This document shows, piece by piece, positions 26,460-36,086 of a DNA stretch of 64,000 nucleotides. Origin of the DNA: JAFGBM01 sp964564915 (GTDB taxonomy: Bacteria > Actinomycetota > Actinomycetes > Actinomycetales > Demequinaceae); NCBI GenBank assembly GCA_964564915.1, contig CAZMCU010000002.1, positions 1 to 64,000 on the forward strand. Direction: 5' to 3'. How positions within the stretch are numbered: position 1 is the first letter of the stretch; every line of letters starts with the position of its first letter. The notes under the pieces are model-generated. The model was not told where the DNA came from. It saw only the letters and a program-made list of their open reading frames with translations, and searched no databases. A program made the translations under genes and the position numbers.

Positions 26460-27698
26460 ATGTTCCTTACCTTCAAGTACGCCGCCCGCTCCGACGTTGG
26501 GCTGCTCCGTACCACCAACCAAGACTCCGCGTACGCGGGTCCCCACCTCCTCATCGTCGCCGATGGGATGGGAGGAGCTGCGGGAGGCGACATCGCGTCC
26601 TCGATCGCCGTCGCCACCGTCGCTACGCTCGATGACGAAGCCGTGGGTCAGGACGACGCTCTCGATGCCCTCAAGGACGCGATCGCCCGCGCGCATACCG
26701 ACATCGTGGCGCGCGCCCACAACGATCCCCAACTCAGCGGACTGGGAACGACGGTAACCGCCGTCCTCCGGGCGGGAAACACGATCGCGATGGCCCACAT
26801 TGGGGATTCCCGCGCCTACCTGTTGCGTGACGGTGTTCTCGACCAGGTCACCACCGACCATTCGTTCGTGCAGCATCTCGTGGACACCGGTCGGTTGAGT
26901 GCCGCCGACGCGGAACACCATCCCAAGCGATCGATGCTCCTCCGTGTATTGGGGGATGTCGACGCCGACGTCCCCGTCGACATCTCGGTGCGAGAAACCC
27001 GCGCGGGGGATCGTTGGCTTCTCTGCACGGACGGCCTGAGCACCATCGTCAGCCGCCCCACCCTCGCGAAGATCCTCAAGAACGTCTCCGATCCCGACGA
27101 GTGCGCCGACCAACTGGTTTCCCTTGCCCTCGCTGGCGGGGCCCCCGACAACGTCACGTGCATCGTCGCCGACGTCGTCGACATCGAGAAGGCTCCCCGT
27201 TCGTCATCGGCTTCGTCCGCGTCTCCGGCGTCCCAAGTGGTTGGTTCGGCAGCCGTCACCACCGACACCCCGACCCCCAGCCCCGCGAGGAAGCGAACCT
27301 CCACCACCTCGGCGGCGAAAGCCGCCGCTCTGTCACCTGTGCCGGAGACGCCGCCCGAATCGGACGTGGAGTCCAAACCGTGGTTCCGCCGCGGCCAACT
27401 CCGACCCTGGATGGCCCCCGTCGTCGGCCTCTTTGTTCTTTTCTCCTTCAGCTTCGCCGGTTACGTCTGGACCCAGGGACAGTACTACGTCGGCGAGCAC
27501 GACGGCTCGGTTGCGATTTTCCGGGGAATCCCACAAAACCTCGGCCCCATTCACCTTTCTTCCCTGGTCACGGACAACACCGGAATCGCACTCGACGAGC
27601 TCGCCCCGTTCGAACAGGATCGGATTCGGTCAACCATCCGTCGATCCTCCCTTGAGGCAGCCTGGGGAGTCGTTGATGGGCTGGGAGGGAGCGACTAG
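26460..27698 (+). CDS. pstP: PP2C-type serine/threonine phosphatase PstP
   Basis: Dephosphorylates PknA, PknB and their targets. The cytosolic PP2C domain (residues 1-240) has all metal-binding motifs: RTTNQDSAY, VADGMGGAAGGD, AHIGDSRAYLL, LLCTDGLS and APDNVTCIVADV. A linker of about 70 residues rich in Ser, Ala and Thr leads to one transmembrane helix (about residues 315-337) and a short extracytoplasmic tail, as in M. tuberculosis PstP. Its stop overlaps the GTG of rodA by 1 nt. Confidence 0.95.
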   Translation: MFLTFKYAARSDVGLLRTTNQDSAYAGPHLLIVADGMGGAAGGDIASSIAVATVATLDDEAVGQDDALDALKDAIARAHTDIVARAHNDPQLSGLGTTVTAVLRAGNTIAMAHIGDSRAYLLRDGVLDQVTTDHSFVQHLVDTGRLSAADAEHHPKRSMLLRVLGDVDADVPVDISVRETRAGDRWLLCTDGLSTIVSRPTLAKILKNVSDPDECADQLVSLALAGGAPDNVTCIVADVVDIEKAPRSSSASSASPASQVVGSAAVTTDTPTPSPARKRTSTTSAAKAAALSPVPETPPESDVESKPWFRRGQLRPWMAPVVGLFVLFSFSFAGYVWTQGQYYVGEHDGSVAIFRGIPQNLGPIHLSSLVTDNTGIALDELAPFEQDRIRSTIRRSSLEAAWGVVDGLGGSD

Positions 27699-29041
27699 TG
27701 GCGACCGTCGCCGACGTGCGGGTGCTCAGCAGCCGCAGGGCGGAGGCGGTCCTTCTCGCTCTCGCGGTGGCCGTCACGGTGTCCGCCTATTGCCTCGTCG
27801 GCCTCGGCGCCACCGATCACCTCCCACCCGACGTCTACTGGTTCTCCGCGGGAAGTGTCGTCATAGCGATGGGCGCCCATATGGCCCTCCGCCGCTGGGC
27901 GTCCGCTGCCGATCCCGTGATTCTTCCGGCCGCCCTCACCCTCAACGGGCTGGGTCTTGCCATGATCTACCGGATCGACCTCGCGCGGGAGGGCACCGCG
28001 GACCCCACTCACTTCGCCTCGCGGCAACTTCTATGGACCGCGGTGGCCATCGCGCTCGCGATTCTGATCATCGTGGCCCTCAAGGACCATCGCCTGCTCC
28101 GGCGTTTCACGTATACGGCGATGGTGTGCGGCCTGGGCCTGTTGCTCCTTCCCTTGCTTCCCGGACTCGGCGTCGAACGCCGGGGTGCCCGTCTATGGAT
28201 TCAAGTCGCGGGAAACTCTTTTCAACCCGCTGAACTCGGCAAGGTCGTCCTGGCGATCTTCATCGCGGGCTATCTCGTCACGAATCGCCACACCCTTGCC
28301 CTCGCCGGGCCCAAGTTTCTCGGCATCCGCTTCCCTCGGGCGCGCGACCTCGGTCCCCTCCTGCTGGCATGGACCGCGTCGCTCGCGGTGCTCATCTACC
28401 AGAAGGACCTGGGCACGTCCCTTCTGTTCTTCGGGTTGTTCGTCGCGATGCTCTACATCGCCACCGACCGGCTCAGTTGGGTCATTCTCGGGTGTGGGCT
28501 CTTCCTCGTTGGAGCGTTCGTTGCGGGACTCGTCTACTCGCACGTCGCGAGCCGCTACGACGTTTGGCTTCACGCCCTCGATCCGCAGATGTACGATTCC
28601 GGGGCCTCGGAACAGCTGGTCCGGGGGCTCTTCGGGATGGCAAGCGGTGGGCTCTTCGGCACGGGATTGGGCCAAGGGATGCCCGCCCAAGTCCCCTTCG
28701 CCGAGTCTGACTTCATCGTCGCCTCCCTGGGGGAGGAACTGGGACTTGCCGGACTCCTGGCGATTCTCACCCTCTTCCTCATCCTCGTTCAGCGCGCGCT
28801 CCGTACCGCGATCGGGGTACGAGACGGGTTCGGCAAGTTGCTCGCGTCAGGACTCGGATTCGCCATGGCTCTCCAGGCGTTCGTCGTCGTCGGTGGCGTG
28901 ACCCGACTCATCCCCCTCACGGGATTGACCACCCCGTTCGTCGCCTATGGAGGCTCCTCCCTTCTTGCCAACTGGGTCATCATCGCGTTGCTTCTGAGGA
29001 TCTCGGACGGGGCCCGACGCGCGGAGGTCACCTCGACATGA
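27698..29041 (+). CDS. rodA: peptidoglycan glycosyltransferase RodA (SEDS family)
   Basis: Polymerises lipid II glycan strands for cell elongation, working with PbpA encoded next. The 447-residue protein has about ten to twelve membrane helices and SEDS marks: FQPAELGKVVLAIF, YQKDLGTSLLFFG, VPFAESDFIVASLGEELG and TGLTTPFVAYGGSSLLANW. The position between pstP and pbpA is the standard actinobacterial order, which favours RodA over FtsW. A 4-nt overlap couples it to pbpA. Confidence 0.95.
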   Translation: MATVADVRVLSSRRAEAVLLALAVAVTVSAYCLVGLGATDHLPPDVYWFSAGSVVIAMGAHMALRRWASAADPVILPAALTLNGLGLAMIYRIDLAREGTADPTHFASRQLLWTAVAIALAILIIVALKDHRLLRRFTYTAMVCGLGLLLLPLLPGLGVERRGARLWIQVAGNSFQPAELGKVVLAIFIAGYLVTNRHTLALAGPKFLGIRFPRARDLGPLLLAWTASLAVLIYQKDLGTSLLFFGLFVAMLYIATDRLSWVILGCGLFLVGAFVAGLVYSHVASRYDVWLHALDPQMYDSGASEQLVRGLFGMASGGLFGTGLGQGMPAQVPFAESDFIVASLGEELGLAGLLAILTLFLILVQRALRTAIGVRDGFGKLLASGLGFAMALQAFVVVGGVTRLIPLTGLTTPFVAYGGSSLLANWVIIALLLRISDGARRAEVTST

Positions 29042-30519
29042 ATCCGTCGATCCGTCGACTCTCCGTCCTCGCGGCGTGCATGTTCCTGATGCTCATGCTG
29101 GCGGCGACGTGGGTCCAGTTCGTCGATGCCGGTTCGCTCAACGCCGACCCTCGCAACCATCGCGCCCTCTACCGAGAATATGGAACCTTCCGAGGCCCCA
29201 TCGTGGTCGACGGCCAGGCCATCGTCTCGTCCGTTCCCGTTGACGACTACTTCAACTACCAGCGGACCTACACCGATGGCCCGCTCTACGCGGCCGTCAC
29301 GGGGTTCTATTCGATCCCGTACGGGCGAACGGGAATCGAACAATCGGAGAACTTGCTCCTCAATGGCTCCTCGGACGCCCTTTTCTGGTCGCGCCTCGGT
29401 GACCTTCTCTCCGGGAAGGAACAGCAGGGAGCTTCGGTCGAACTCACGATCCGCGCGTCGCTTCAACGAGTCGCGGCCGACGCCTTGGGAAGCCAGCACG
29501 GCGCGATTGTCGCCCTGGATCCGCGTACGGGCGAGATCCTGGCCATGGTCTCGAGCCCGACGTACGATCCCGCTTCGCTCGCGGGGCACAACACGTCCGT
29601 CGTCGTCTCCACGTACGACACCCTTATCGCCGACCCCAATGACCCCCTCATCAACCGGGCTATCGCGGGTGACACGTACGCCCCTGGTTCTCTCTTCAAG
29701 TTGGTGACGACGGCGGCGGCTCTCGATTCCGGGTACACGCCGGATAGCATCGTGTACGCACCGACGGAACTCCCGCTCGCTGGCACCGATGTCGTTATCC
29801 ACAACTACGGCGACGAGCCGTGCGACGAGACGGACATGACGACCCTCGCGACGGCACTACGGAAGTCGTGCAATACGCCCTTCGCCGATTTGGGGATATC
29901 GCTGGGGTGGGACGCGATCGAACGAAAGGCTCGCGAGTTTGGCTGGGATGAAGGCCTGAGTATCCCGATGACGGTGACCCCGTCTCGCCTCCCGATCAAT
30001 CCCGATGAACCCCAATCCGCAATGTCCGCCATCGGACAATTCGACGTTCGCGCGACTCCCCTCCAGATGGCGATGGTGGGCGCGGCGATCGCCAACGACG
30101 GCGTGCTCATGCGGCCGTATCTCGTCGCCGGTGCCCGCGACGCCGAGTTGCGGGTTCTGGAAACCGCTCAACCGTCCGTGTACTCCGTTCCGCTGACGAG
30201 CATCGAGGCGGGGTACCTCCGAGACATGATGGTCGGGGTGGTCGAGTCGGGAACGGGCACGGCCGCGCGGATCGCGGGGGTTTCCGTGGCCGGAAAGACG
30301 GGCACGGCTGAGGCGGGAGACGACCAAGCTCCGCACGCGTGGTTCTTGGGTTTCGCTCCCGCGGAGGACCCAGTTGTCGTCGTTCTGGTTCTTGTGGAAA
30401 ACGGGGGGGACCTCGGAGACGAAGCGACGGGAGGCAGGGTCGCCGCTCCCATCGCACGCGAGGTCCTTCAAGAGGCCCTTCGCCTCGATCAAGCCCGAGA
30501 GGAGGCCCAGAGCCCATGA
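29038..30519 (+). CDS. pbpA: penicillin-binding protein PbpA (class B transpeptidase)
   Basis: Cross-links peptidoglycan outside the membrane. One N-terminal signal anchor (about residues 8-30) is followed by a dimerisation region and the transpeptidase domain. Active-site motifs are SLFK in YAPGSLFKLV (serine nucleophile), SCN in LRKSCNTPFADLG and KTG in VAGKTGTAEAG. The 493-residue length and the lack of PASTA repeats match actinobacterial PbpA. A 4-nt overlap with pknA continues the operon. Confidence 0.95.
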   Translation: MNPSIRRLSVLAACMFLMLMLAATWVQFVDAGSLNADPRNHRALYREYGTFRGPIVVDGQAIVSSVPVDDYFNYQRTYTDGPLYAAVTGFYSIPYGRTGIEQSENLLLNGSSDALFWSRLGDLLSGKEQQGASVELTIRASLQRVAADALGSQHGAIVALDPRTGEILAMVSSPTYDPASLAGHNTSVVVSTYDTLIADPNDPLINRAIAGDTYAPGSLFKLVTTAAALDSGYTPDSIVYAPTELPLAGTDVVIHNYGDEPCDETDMTTLATALRKSCNTPFADLGISLGWDAIERKAREFGWDEGLSIPMTVTPSRLPINPDEPQSAMSAIGQFDVRATPLQMAMVGAAIANDGVLMRPYLVAGARDAELRVLETAQPSVYSVPLTSIEAGYLRDMMVGVVESGTGTAARIAGVSVAGKTGTAEAGDDQAPHAWFLGFAPAEDPVVVVLVLVENGGDLGDEATGGRVAAPIAREVLQEALRLDQAREEAQSP

Positions 30520-31475
30520 TTCAGGAAGGCGCAGCACTGGGGGACCGGTATCGCCTACTGTCGCTTCTTGCGGTCGGCGGCATGGGGCAGGTGTGGCGAG
30601 GTCACGACGAGGAACTCGACCTTCCCGTCGCGGTCAAGGTGCTCAAGGAAGAAGCGGGCGACAACGCGATCTTTCTCAAGCGCTTCGAAATCGAGGCGAG
30701 GAACGCGGCCAAACTCGTGCACCGCAACATCTGCCAGGTACTGGACTATGGCTCGTATGACGGCAACGCCTACATCGTCATGGAACTGGTCGATGGTGAG
30801 TCCCTCGCGACCATCCTCGAACGCGAAGTCGTTCTCGACGAAAGGCGCTTAGTCCAGATCCTTCTGCACACGTGCGCGGGACTCCAGGCGGCACACGAGG
30901 CTGGCATCATCCACCGAGACATCAAGCCTGGGAACCTCCTGGTCCAACCCGATGGCCTCGTGAAGATCACCGATTTCGGGGTCTCTCACACCAAGGATCA
31001 GACCACACTCACCCAAACGGGAATGGTGATGGGCACGGCCCAATACCTCGCCCCAGAACTCGCCCTGGGGAAACCCGCCTCGCCCCAGTCCGACCTCTAC
31101 GCGGTGGGGATCATCGCGTTCGAGGCCCTCGTCGGAAAGCGTCCGTTTACCGCGGCCACCCCCGTTGAGATCGCCGTGGCACAAGTGAACGATTCCGTCC
31201 CTCCGCTTCCCGACTCGATCGCCCCCGGACTCGCGGCACTGGTCATGGAACTGCTCGAGAAGAACCCCCGGCGGCGACCCGCCTCGGCCGTGCGTCTGGC
31301 GTCGCAATTGTCCAACCTTCGGCTCCCCTCCGCGACGGAACGCCGGTTGCGCGAACGCCCCCTTCCTCAGTCGATCGCTCCCCGTCACCGAGGTGGTGCT
31401 CCAACGCGCGCCATGCCCCCGTCCATCCAGCCACGCGAAGTACGACCCCGACCCGACGGCGACAGGCGCGGATAG
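30516..31475 (+). CDS. pknA: serine/threonine protein kinase PknA
   Basis: Kinase domain in residues 10-265: glycine loop LAVGGMGQVWRG, catalytic lysine K41 in VAVKVL, IIHRDIKPGN, DFG in ITDFGVSH and APE in LAPELA. The activation segment has several threonines (TTLTQTGMVMGT). At 319 residues it is shorter than mycobacterial PknA; the C-terminal 50 residues are basic and disordered and I see no transmembrane helix, so this copy may be soluble. ATG 30516 is chosen because ATGA overlaps the pbpA stop. pknB follows after 59 nt. Confidence 0.93.
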   Translation: MIQEGAALGDRYRLLSLLAVGGMGQVWRGHDEELDLPVAVKVLKEEAGDNAIFLKRFEIEARNAAKLVHRNICQVLDYGSYDGNAYIVMELVDGESLATILEREVVLDERRLVQILLHTCAGLQAAHEAGIIHRDIKPGNLLVQPDGLVKITDFGVSHTKDQTTLTQTGMVMGTAQYLAPELALGKPASPQSDLYAVGIIAFEALVGKRPFTAATPVEIAVAQVNDSVPPLPDSIAPGLAALVMELLEKNPRRRPASAVRLASQLSNLRLPSATERRLRERPLPQSIAPRHRGGAPTRAMPPSIQPREVRPRPDGDRRG

Positions 31476-31534
31476 GAGGCTGCGTTGATGCGACAATGGG
31501 GCACGGAACCTAGGCGATTACGACAGGGGAGCGA

Positions 31535-33520
31535 ATGACGGACGGTACGAAGTTGCTCGCCAACCGCTACCAGGTGGGCGATCTCATCGGGCGCGGTGGC
31601 ATGGCCGAAGTGCACATCGGGTACGACACCCGGCTCGGCCGTTCCGTCGCCATCAAGATTCTGAGGCCCGATCTTGCCCGCGACCCCTCCTTCCAGACAC
31701 GGTTCCGCCGCGAGGCCCAAGCTGCGGCCGGCCTCAACCACCCCGCGATCGTCGCGGTATACGACACGGGAGAGGAGACGGTCCTCAGCCCGACGGGAGA
31801 GCGCCAGGTGGTGCCCTTCATCGTGATGGAGTACGTCGAGGGACACACCGTTCGCGACATTCTCAAATCGGGCGCGGCCGCCCCGATCGACGAAGCGGTC
31901 GAGATCATCGCTGGCGTCCTTGAGGGCTTGGAATACGCGCACGCCGCAGGTTTGGTCCACCGCGACATCAAGCCGGCCAATATCATGCTGACCCCGACGG
32001 GTGCGGTGAAAGTCATGGACTTCGGCATCGCCCGTGCGATGGCCGACGTGGGTCAAACGATGACCCAGGCGCAATCCGTCATCGGGACCGCCCAGTACCT
32101 TTCACCCGAGCAGGCGCGGGGCGAGAACGTCGATGCTCGCACCGACCTGTACTCCACGGGATGCGTGCTGTTCGAGCTCTTGTGTGGACGTCCACCGTTT
32201 GTTGGCGACTCGCCCGTCTCGGTTGCCTACCAGCACGTGAGGGAAGCACCCCCCAAGCCTTCCGACTTCGCCCCCGACGTGCCCGCCGCCCTCGATCAAA
32301 TCGCGCTTCGCGCCCTCGCTAAGGATCGCACCCAGCGCTACTCCTCCGCCCAAGAGTTTCTGTCCGATCTCAACGCCTTCCTCGCCGGACGTCCCCTCTC
32401 CGCAACGACAGGCCAATTCCCCGTCGGCTCCGCATCGACCGGAACGGGTGCTAGCGCCGTGCTCGCGGCGCGCGGCACGAACCCCGGTGGAACCAAGGTC
32501 ATGCCCTCCGTGGGCGGTCCGGGAGGATCCCCACCGGTCAATCCCCTCGATGAGTACGTCGAGGTCGTCGACGAACGCCGTCAACGGCTAAAGAGCATTC
32601 TGATCCTCGTCGGGGCGATCGTCGCCGCCGCCATCGCCATCATTGGACTCTTCGCGCTGATCTCCCCGAAGGGGGACGAGTCCACCACGACCATTACGGT
32701 TCCCAACCTTGTGGGGATGGACCAGGCCGCTGCTCTCGCCAGCCTCGATAGTTATGGGCTCGTGGGAACCATCCAATCCGAGGCAAGCGACACGATGGCG
32801 GCGGGTCTCGTTACCCGCACCGACCCACCGGAGGGAACCCGGGTTGAGGCGGATTCCACCGTCACCGTATACGTCTCCGTGGGTCAGATCCAGGTCACCG
32901 TTCCCAACGTTCGAGGCATGAGTACGGACGATGCGCGGGGCACCCTTGAGGATGCTGGCTTGACCGTGTCCGCCGTGACCGAAGTGGACGGGGACGTCGA
33001 CATTCCTCACGGATTCGCCACGGGGACCGACCCGGCAAATGGAACGGTGGTGGCCCCGGACGACGAGGTGGTCCTTCTGGTTTCCAGCGGGAAGATCAAC
33101 CTTAAGAACCTCGTTGGAAAGACGCAGACCGCGGCAACCGACTACCTCACCGCTAACCACCTGCCCTACACGATCGACGAAGTCCAAACGGACGAGAAAC
33201 CTCCGGGTACGGTCATGGCTCAGGATCCGCCAGCCGGACTCATCCTCTTCGGTACCGGGATCGTCCTCCAGGTCTCGATTCCCGTCGTCATGGTGACCGT
33301 TCCCGACGTGGTCGGGGACCCGGAAGGTCCCGCGATCGCTGCGATCCGTTCGCTCGGACTGGAAACCACGACGACCCATCAGAACTCTCCAACGGTTCCC
33401 GCTGGGAACGTGATCTCAACCAACCCCGTCGCCGGGACGTCCGTTGCGGAAGGAACGACCGTGACCGTCACGGTGTCCGACGGACCCGAACCCTCGCCAT
33501 CGCCGAGTGCGTCGACATGA
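31535..33520 (+). CDS. pknB: serine/threonine protein kinase PknB with PASTA repeats
   Basis: Cell-wall sensing kinase. The cytosolic domain has IGRGGMAEVHIG, K41 in VAIKIL, LVHRDIKPANIM, VMDFGIARA and YLSPEQARG. A Ser/Thr-rich juxtamembrane linker precedes one helix (about residues 352-376). Outside the membrane lie four PASTA units, starting at VPNLVGMD, VPNVRGMS, LKNLVGKT and VPDVVGDP, which bind muropeptides or lipid II in homologues. The tail is Pro/Ser rich. GGGGAG precedes the ATG. In homologues PknB phosphorylates the MurJ-associated pseudokinase, CrgA-linked proteins and FhaB. Confidence 0.97.
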   Translation: MTDGTKLLANRYQVGDLIGRGGMAEVHIGYDTRLGRSVAIKILRPDLARDPSFQTRFRREAQAAAGLNHPAIVAVYDTGEETVLSPTGERQVVPFIVMEYVEGHTVRDILKSGAAAPIDEAVEIIAGVLEGLEYAHAAGLVHRDIKPANIMLTPTGAVKVMDFGIARAMADVGQTMTQAQSVIGTAQYLSPEQARGENVDARTDLYSTGCVLFELLCGRPPFVGDSPVSVAYQHVREAPPKPSDFAPDVPAALDQIALRALAKDRTQRYSSAQEFLSDLNAFLAGRPLSATTGQFPVGSASTGTGASAVLAARGTNPGGTKVMPSVGGPGGSPPVNPLDEYVEVVDERRQRLKSILILVGAIVAAAIAIIGLFALISPKGDESTTTITVPNLVGMDQAAALASLDSYGLVGTIQSEASDTMAAGLVTRTDPPEGTRVEADSTVTVYVSVGQIQVTVPNVRGMSTDDARGTLEDAGLTVSAVTEVDGDVDIPHGFATGTDPANGTVVAPDDEVVLLVSSGKINLKNLVGKTQTAATDYLTANHLPYTIDEVQTDEKPPGTVMAQDPPAGLILFGTGIVLQVSIPVVMVTVPDVVGDPEGPAIAAIRSLGLETTTTHQNSPTVPAGNVISTNPVAGTSVAEGTTVTVTVSDGPEPSPSPSAST

Positions 33521-33557
33521 GCCTGAGCCCGCCCCACCGAGCCGCCCTGGCGGTCGG

Positions 33558-35300
33558 ATGACCCGTGCCGCCGTGGTCGGAGGAGGCGTCGCCGGTCTTG
33601 CGACGGCAGCTCTTCTTGCGCGCGGTGGCCTAGAGGTCACCCTTGTGGAGCGCCACGACACGCTCGGAGGACGTGCCGGACGCGTTACGACCCATGGGTT
33701 CACCTTCGATAGCGGACCCTCCTGGTATGTCGCGCCGGAAACGTATGAACGTTTCTTTGCACTTCTCGGTCGTCGTATCGAGGACTACGTCACCGTGGTG
33801 GATCTCGATCCGCGATTCCGCGCCTTTTTCGAGGGTTTCTCCGGGGCTCCGGCCGATGCCCTCGATCTTGCCCTGGAGGCCGATTCGAACTGGGAGTTGT
33901 TCGACTCGTTCAGCAGAGGAGATGGTGAGGCCGCGCGTCGATACGCTGCGGAGGCCGCAGCGGACTACGGCGCAGTCCTGGAGCATTCCCTGTACTCGAC
34001 GTACGACAGTCCCGCTTCCCTTCTGCGACCCGAGGCTCTTCGTCGCGCTCCACGGCACTTCCGCGACCTCTATTCCACGCTCGATCGACGGGTTGCCAAG
34101 GCGGTTCACCACCCCAGGGTGCGGCAGCTGTTGAGTTTTCCAGCGGTCGCGCTCGCCGGATCGCCCGAGCGCCTTCCTTCCGCCTACAGCTTTGTGAGCC
34201 ACCTCTATCTGGGAACCTCGATCAAGCATCCGACGGGGGGTTTTGCGTCTGTCGTCGACGCCCTCGAACGAGCAGCCCGAGAGGAGGGTGTGGACATTCG
34301 GACGTCGAGCGATGTTGCTCGCATCCTCGTCGACCCACAATCGGCCAGCGCTTCTGGCGTTGTCCTGCATGACGGAGGGGTCGTCTCTGCGGACATCGTC
34401 GTCTCGTGCGCCGACCTCCATCACACGGAGACCACTCTTCTAGCGGAGGAGTACCGTTCGCTTCCCGAATCCGCGTGGAGCGATCTTCACGCCGCACCTT
34501 CCGCGCTCGTCGCGTTGGTTGGGGTGAAGAAGGCCCTTCCGGAGCTCGCCCATCACAACCTGTTCTTCCCTCGGGATTGGAAGGCGACGCTCGCCGACCT
34601 TTCGAGCGACCATCCCGGACTCCCTGCGCTGCCCGCTTTCCTCTACGTTTCCCGTCCCTCCGCCACCGAGCGGGGCGTGGCACCGAAGGGCAAGGAGGCT
34701 CTCGTCCTCATGGCCCCGCTCCCGGCTGACCCCCATCTGGGTGCCACGGAAGCTAGTCGCACCTCTCTATCGGACATGGCCACGAAGTACCTCGAGCAGG
34801 TGGGGGAATGGGCGCAGATTCCCGATCTGGAGTCTCGGTCGACGGTCTTGGAGATCATCACTCCCTCCGACCTTTCGGAACGATACTCGGCGTGGCAAGG
34901 CTCGGCCATGGGGCTGGAACACACGCGTCAGCAGACGGCGTTCTCCCGTCCCGGCAACGCCTCGCGTCGCGTCCGCAACCTCTTCTATGCCGGGTCGTCG
35001 ACGCTACCCGGGGTCGGAGTATCCTCCGCGCTGGTCTCCGCCGAACTCGTCGCCAAACGTCTCCTCAAGGATCGTTCGACGCGACCGCTGACCGTTCCCG
35101 CCCAGCCGGGTTTCCTCGTCGGGAGTCAACAACAAGGCCCGGTCGATGAACCGGGCGACGAGGCGCCGGACGACACGATCTCCCCGCCGGAACCTCGAAC
35201 GGAATTCACCACCATTCCCGCGCTCAAGGACGCTCCACCGCTCGAACCCAAGCCGAATCCGACGGTCGGGGAAACGTTTCTTCCCGAACCGGAAGACTAA
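33558..35300 (+). CDS. crtI: phytoene desaturase-like FAD oxidoreductase with C-terminal extension
   Basis: CrtI-type flavin enzyme that desaturates carotenoid precursors. FAD-binding GGGVAGLATAALLARGG and VERHDTLGGRAG open the protein, FDSGPSWYVAPE follows, and the closing motif NLFYAGSSTLPGVGVSSAL is diagnostic. The family normally ends near residue 520. Here an extra tail of about 70 residues, acidic and Pro-rich, reaches residue 580. ATG 33558 is preferred over an earlier in-frame start inside the end of pknB. No crtB or crtE is nearby, so the substrate is not certain. It ends tail to tail with pabA, overlapping by 4 nt. Confidence 0.85.
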   Translation: MTRAAVVGGGVAGLATAALLARGGLEVTLVERHDTLGGRAGRVTTHGFTFDSGPSWYVAPETYERFFALLGRRIEDYVTVVDLDPRFRAFFEGFSGAPADALDLALEADSNWELFDSFSRGDGEAARRYAAEAAADYGAVLEHSLYSTYDSPASLLRPEALRRAPRHFRDLYSTLDRRVAKAVHHPRVRQLLSFPAVALAGSPERLPSAYSFVSHLYLGTSIKHPTGGFASVVDALERAAREEGVDIRTSSDVARILVDPQSASASGVVLHDGGVVSADIVVSCADLHHTETTLLAEEYRSLPESAWSDLHAAPSALVALVGVKKALPELAHHNLFFPRDWKATLADLSSDHPGLPALPAFLYVSRPSATERGVAPKGKEALVLMAPLPADPHLGATEASRTSLSDMATKYLEQVGEWAQIPDLESRSTVLEIITPSDLSERYSAWQGSAMGLEHTRQQTAFSRPGNASRRVRNLFYAGSSTLPGVGVSSALVSAELVAKRLLKDRSTRPLTVPAQPGFLVGSQQQGPVDEPGDEAPDDTISPPEPRTEFTTIPALKDAPPLEPKPNPTVGETFLPEPED

Positions 35301-35923
35301 CGGCGTACGAGCGGAGAGAGCCCGGCGGAACGGGCCTCGGGGTCGGGCATTCCGCAGACCGCAAGCCAGTTCGCGAGGAGCCGATGCCCTCCCTGAGTGA
35401 GGACCGACTCGGGGTGGAACTGAACCCCGTGGAGGGGGAGCGTCCGGTGACTCAACCCCATGACGATTCCCGACGCCGTTGTCGCCGTGACGTCGAGGTC
35501 CGCCGGAACCGTGTCGGGTTCGACGGCGAGGGAGTGGTACCGGGTTGCCGTGAAAGGGCTGGGCAATCCCTCGAAGAGGCCGGTACCGCCGTGGAGTACC
35601 TCGCTCGTCTTTCCGTGCATCAATTCGGGGGCGTGCGCGACCGTGGCCCCGAAGACCTCGCCTAAGGCCTGGTGTCCTAAGCACACTCCGAGAAGCGGCG
35701 TACCCGTTTCCCCGCACGCCCGCACCACATCGTTCGAGATTCCCGCTTCCGATGGTGTCCCCGGACCCGGGGAAACGAGCACCCCGTCGAATCCCCCAAC
35801 GTCGCCCACCGCCGAGACCACGTCGTTGCGCACGACGGTGGTCTCCGCCCCCATTTGCCGAAGGTAGCCGACGATGGTGTAGACGAACGAGTCGTAGTTG
35901 TCGATGACGAGGACGCGGGTCAT
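35297..35923 (-). CDS. pabA: glutamine amidotransferase, aminodeoxychorismate/anthranilate synthase component II
   Basis: Class I amidotransferase subunit that supplies ammonia from glutamine for p-aminobenzoate or anthranilate synthesis. The 208-residue protein has VLVIDNYDSFVYTIVGYL, LVSPGPGTPSEAGI, the catalytic Cys in LLGVCLGHQALGE, and the His-Glu pair in GVQFHPESVLTQGG. PabA and TrpG cannot be separated by sequence; the location next to sortase E, crgA and the pknB operon is the usual place of pabA in actinobacteria. It follows the small membrane protein gene by 4 nt. Confidence 0.92.
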   Translation of the reverse strand: MTRVLVIDNYDSFVYTIVGYLRQMGAETTVVRNDVVSAVGDVGGFDGVLVSPGPGTPSEAGISNDVVRACGETGTPLLGVCLGHQALGEVFGATVAHAPELMHGKTSEVLHGGTGLFEGLPSPFTATRYHSLAVEPDTVPADLDVTATTASGIVMGLSHRTLPLHGVQFHPESVLTQGGHRLLANWLAVCGMPDPEARSAGLSPLVRR

Positions 35924-35927
35924 GCGC

Positions 35928-36086
35928 CTACCCTCCCACGGTCTGTTGCTGAAACGGAAGCAGGGGTGCGATCCAGGGGAACACCCACAGGAAGAGAACC
36001 GCGGTCACCCCGAAAACGAGCGCAATGGCGAGCGCGACCTTTTGCGGCCGCTTTCCCGGAAGCTTGCTCCAGATCCATGCGTACAT
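35928..36086 (-). CDS. small single-helix membrane protein in the sortase E operon
   Basis: A 52-residue protein beginning MYAWIWSKLPGKRPQ, with one hydrophobic helix (about residues 17-38, VALAIALVFGVTAVLFLWVF) and PLLPFQQQTVGG at the end. I know similar short proteins with the ending PLLPF at this place in other actinobacteria, but no function. The ATG lies in TGATG, overlapping the sortase stop by one base; a GTG one codon earlier overlaps as GTGA. The gene is therefore translationally coupled to srtE and precedes pabA. Confidence 0.85.
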   Translation of the reverse strand: MYAWIWSKLPGKRPQKVALAIALVFGVTAVLFLWVFPWIAPLLPFQQQTVGG

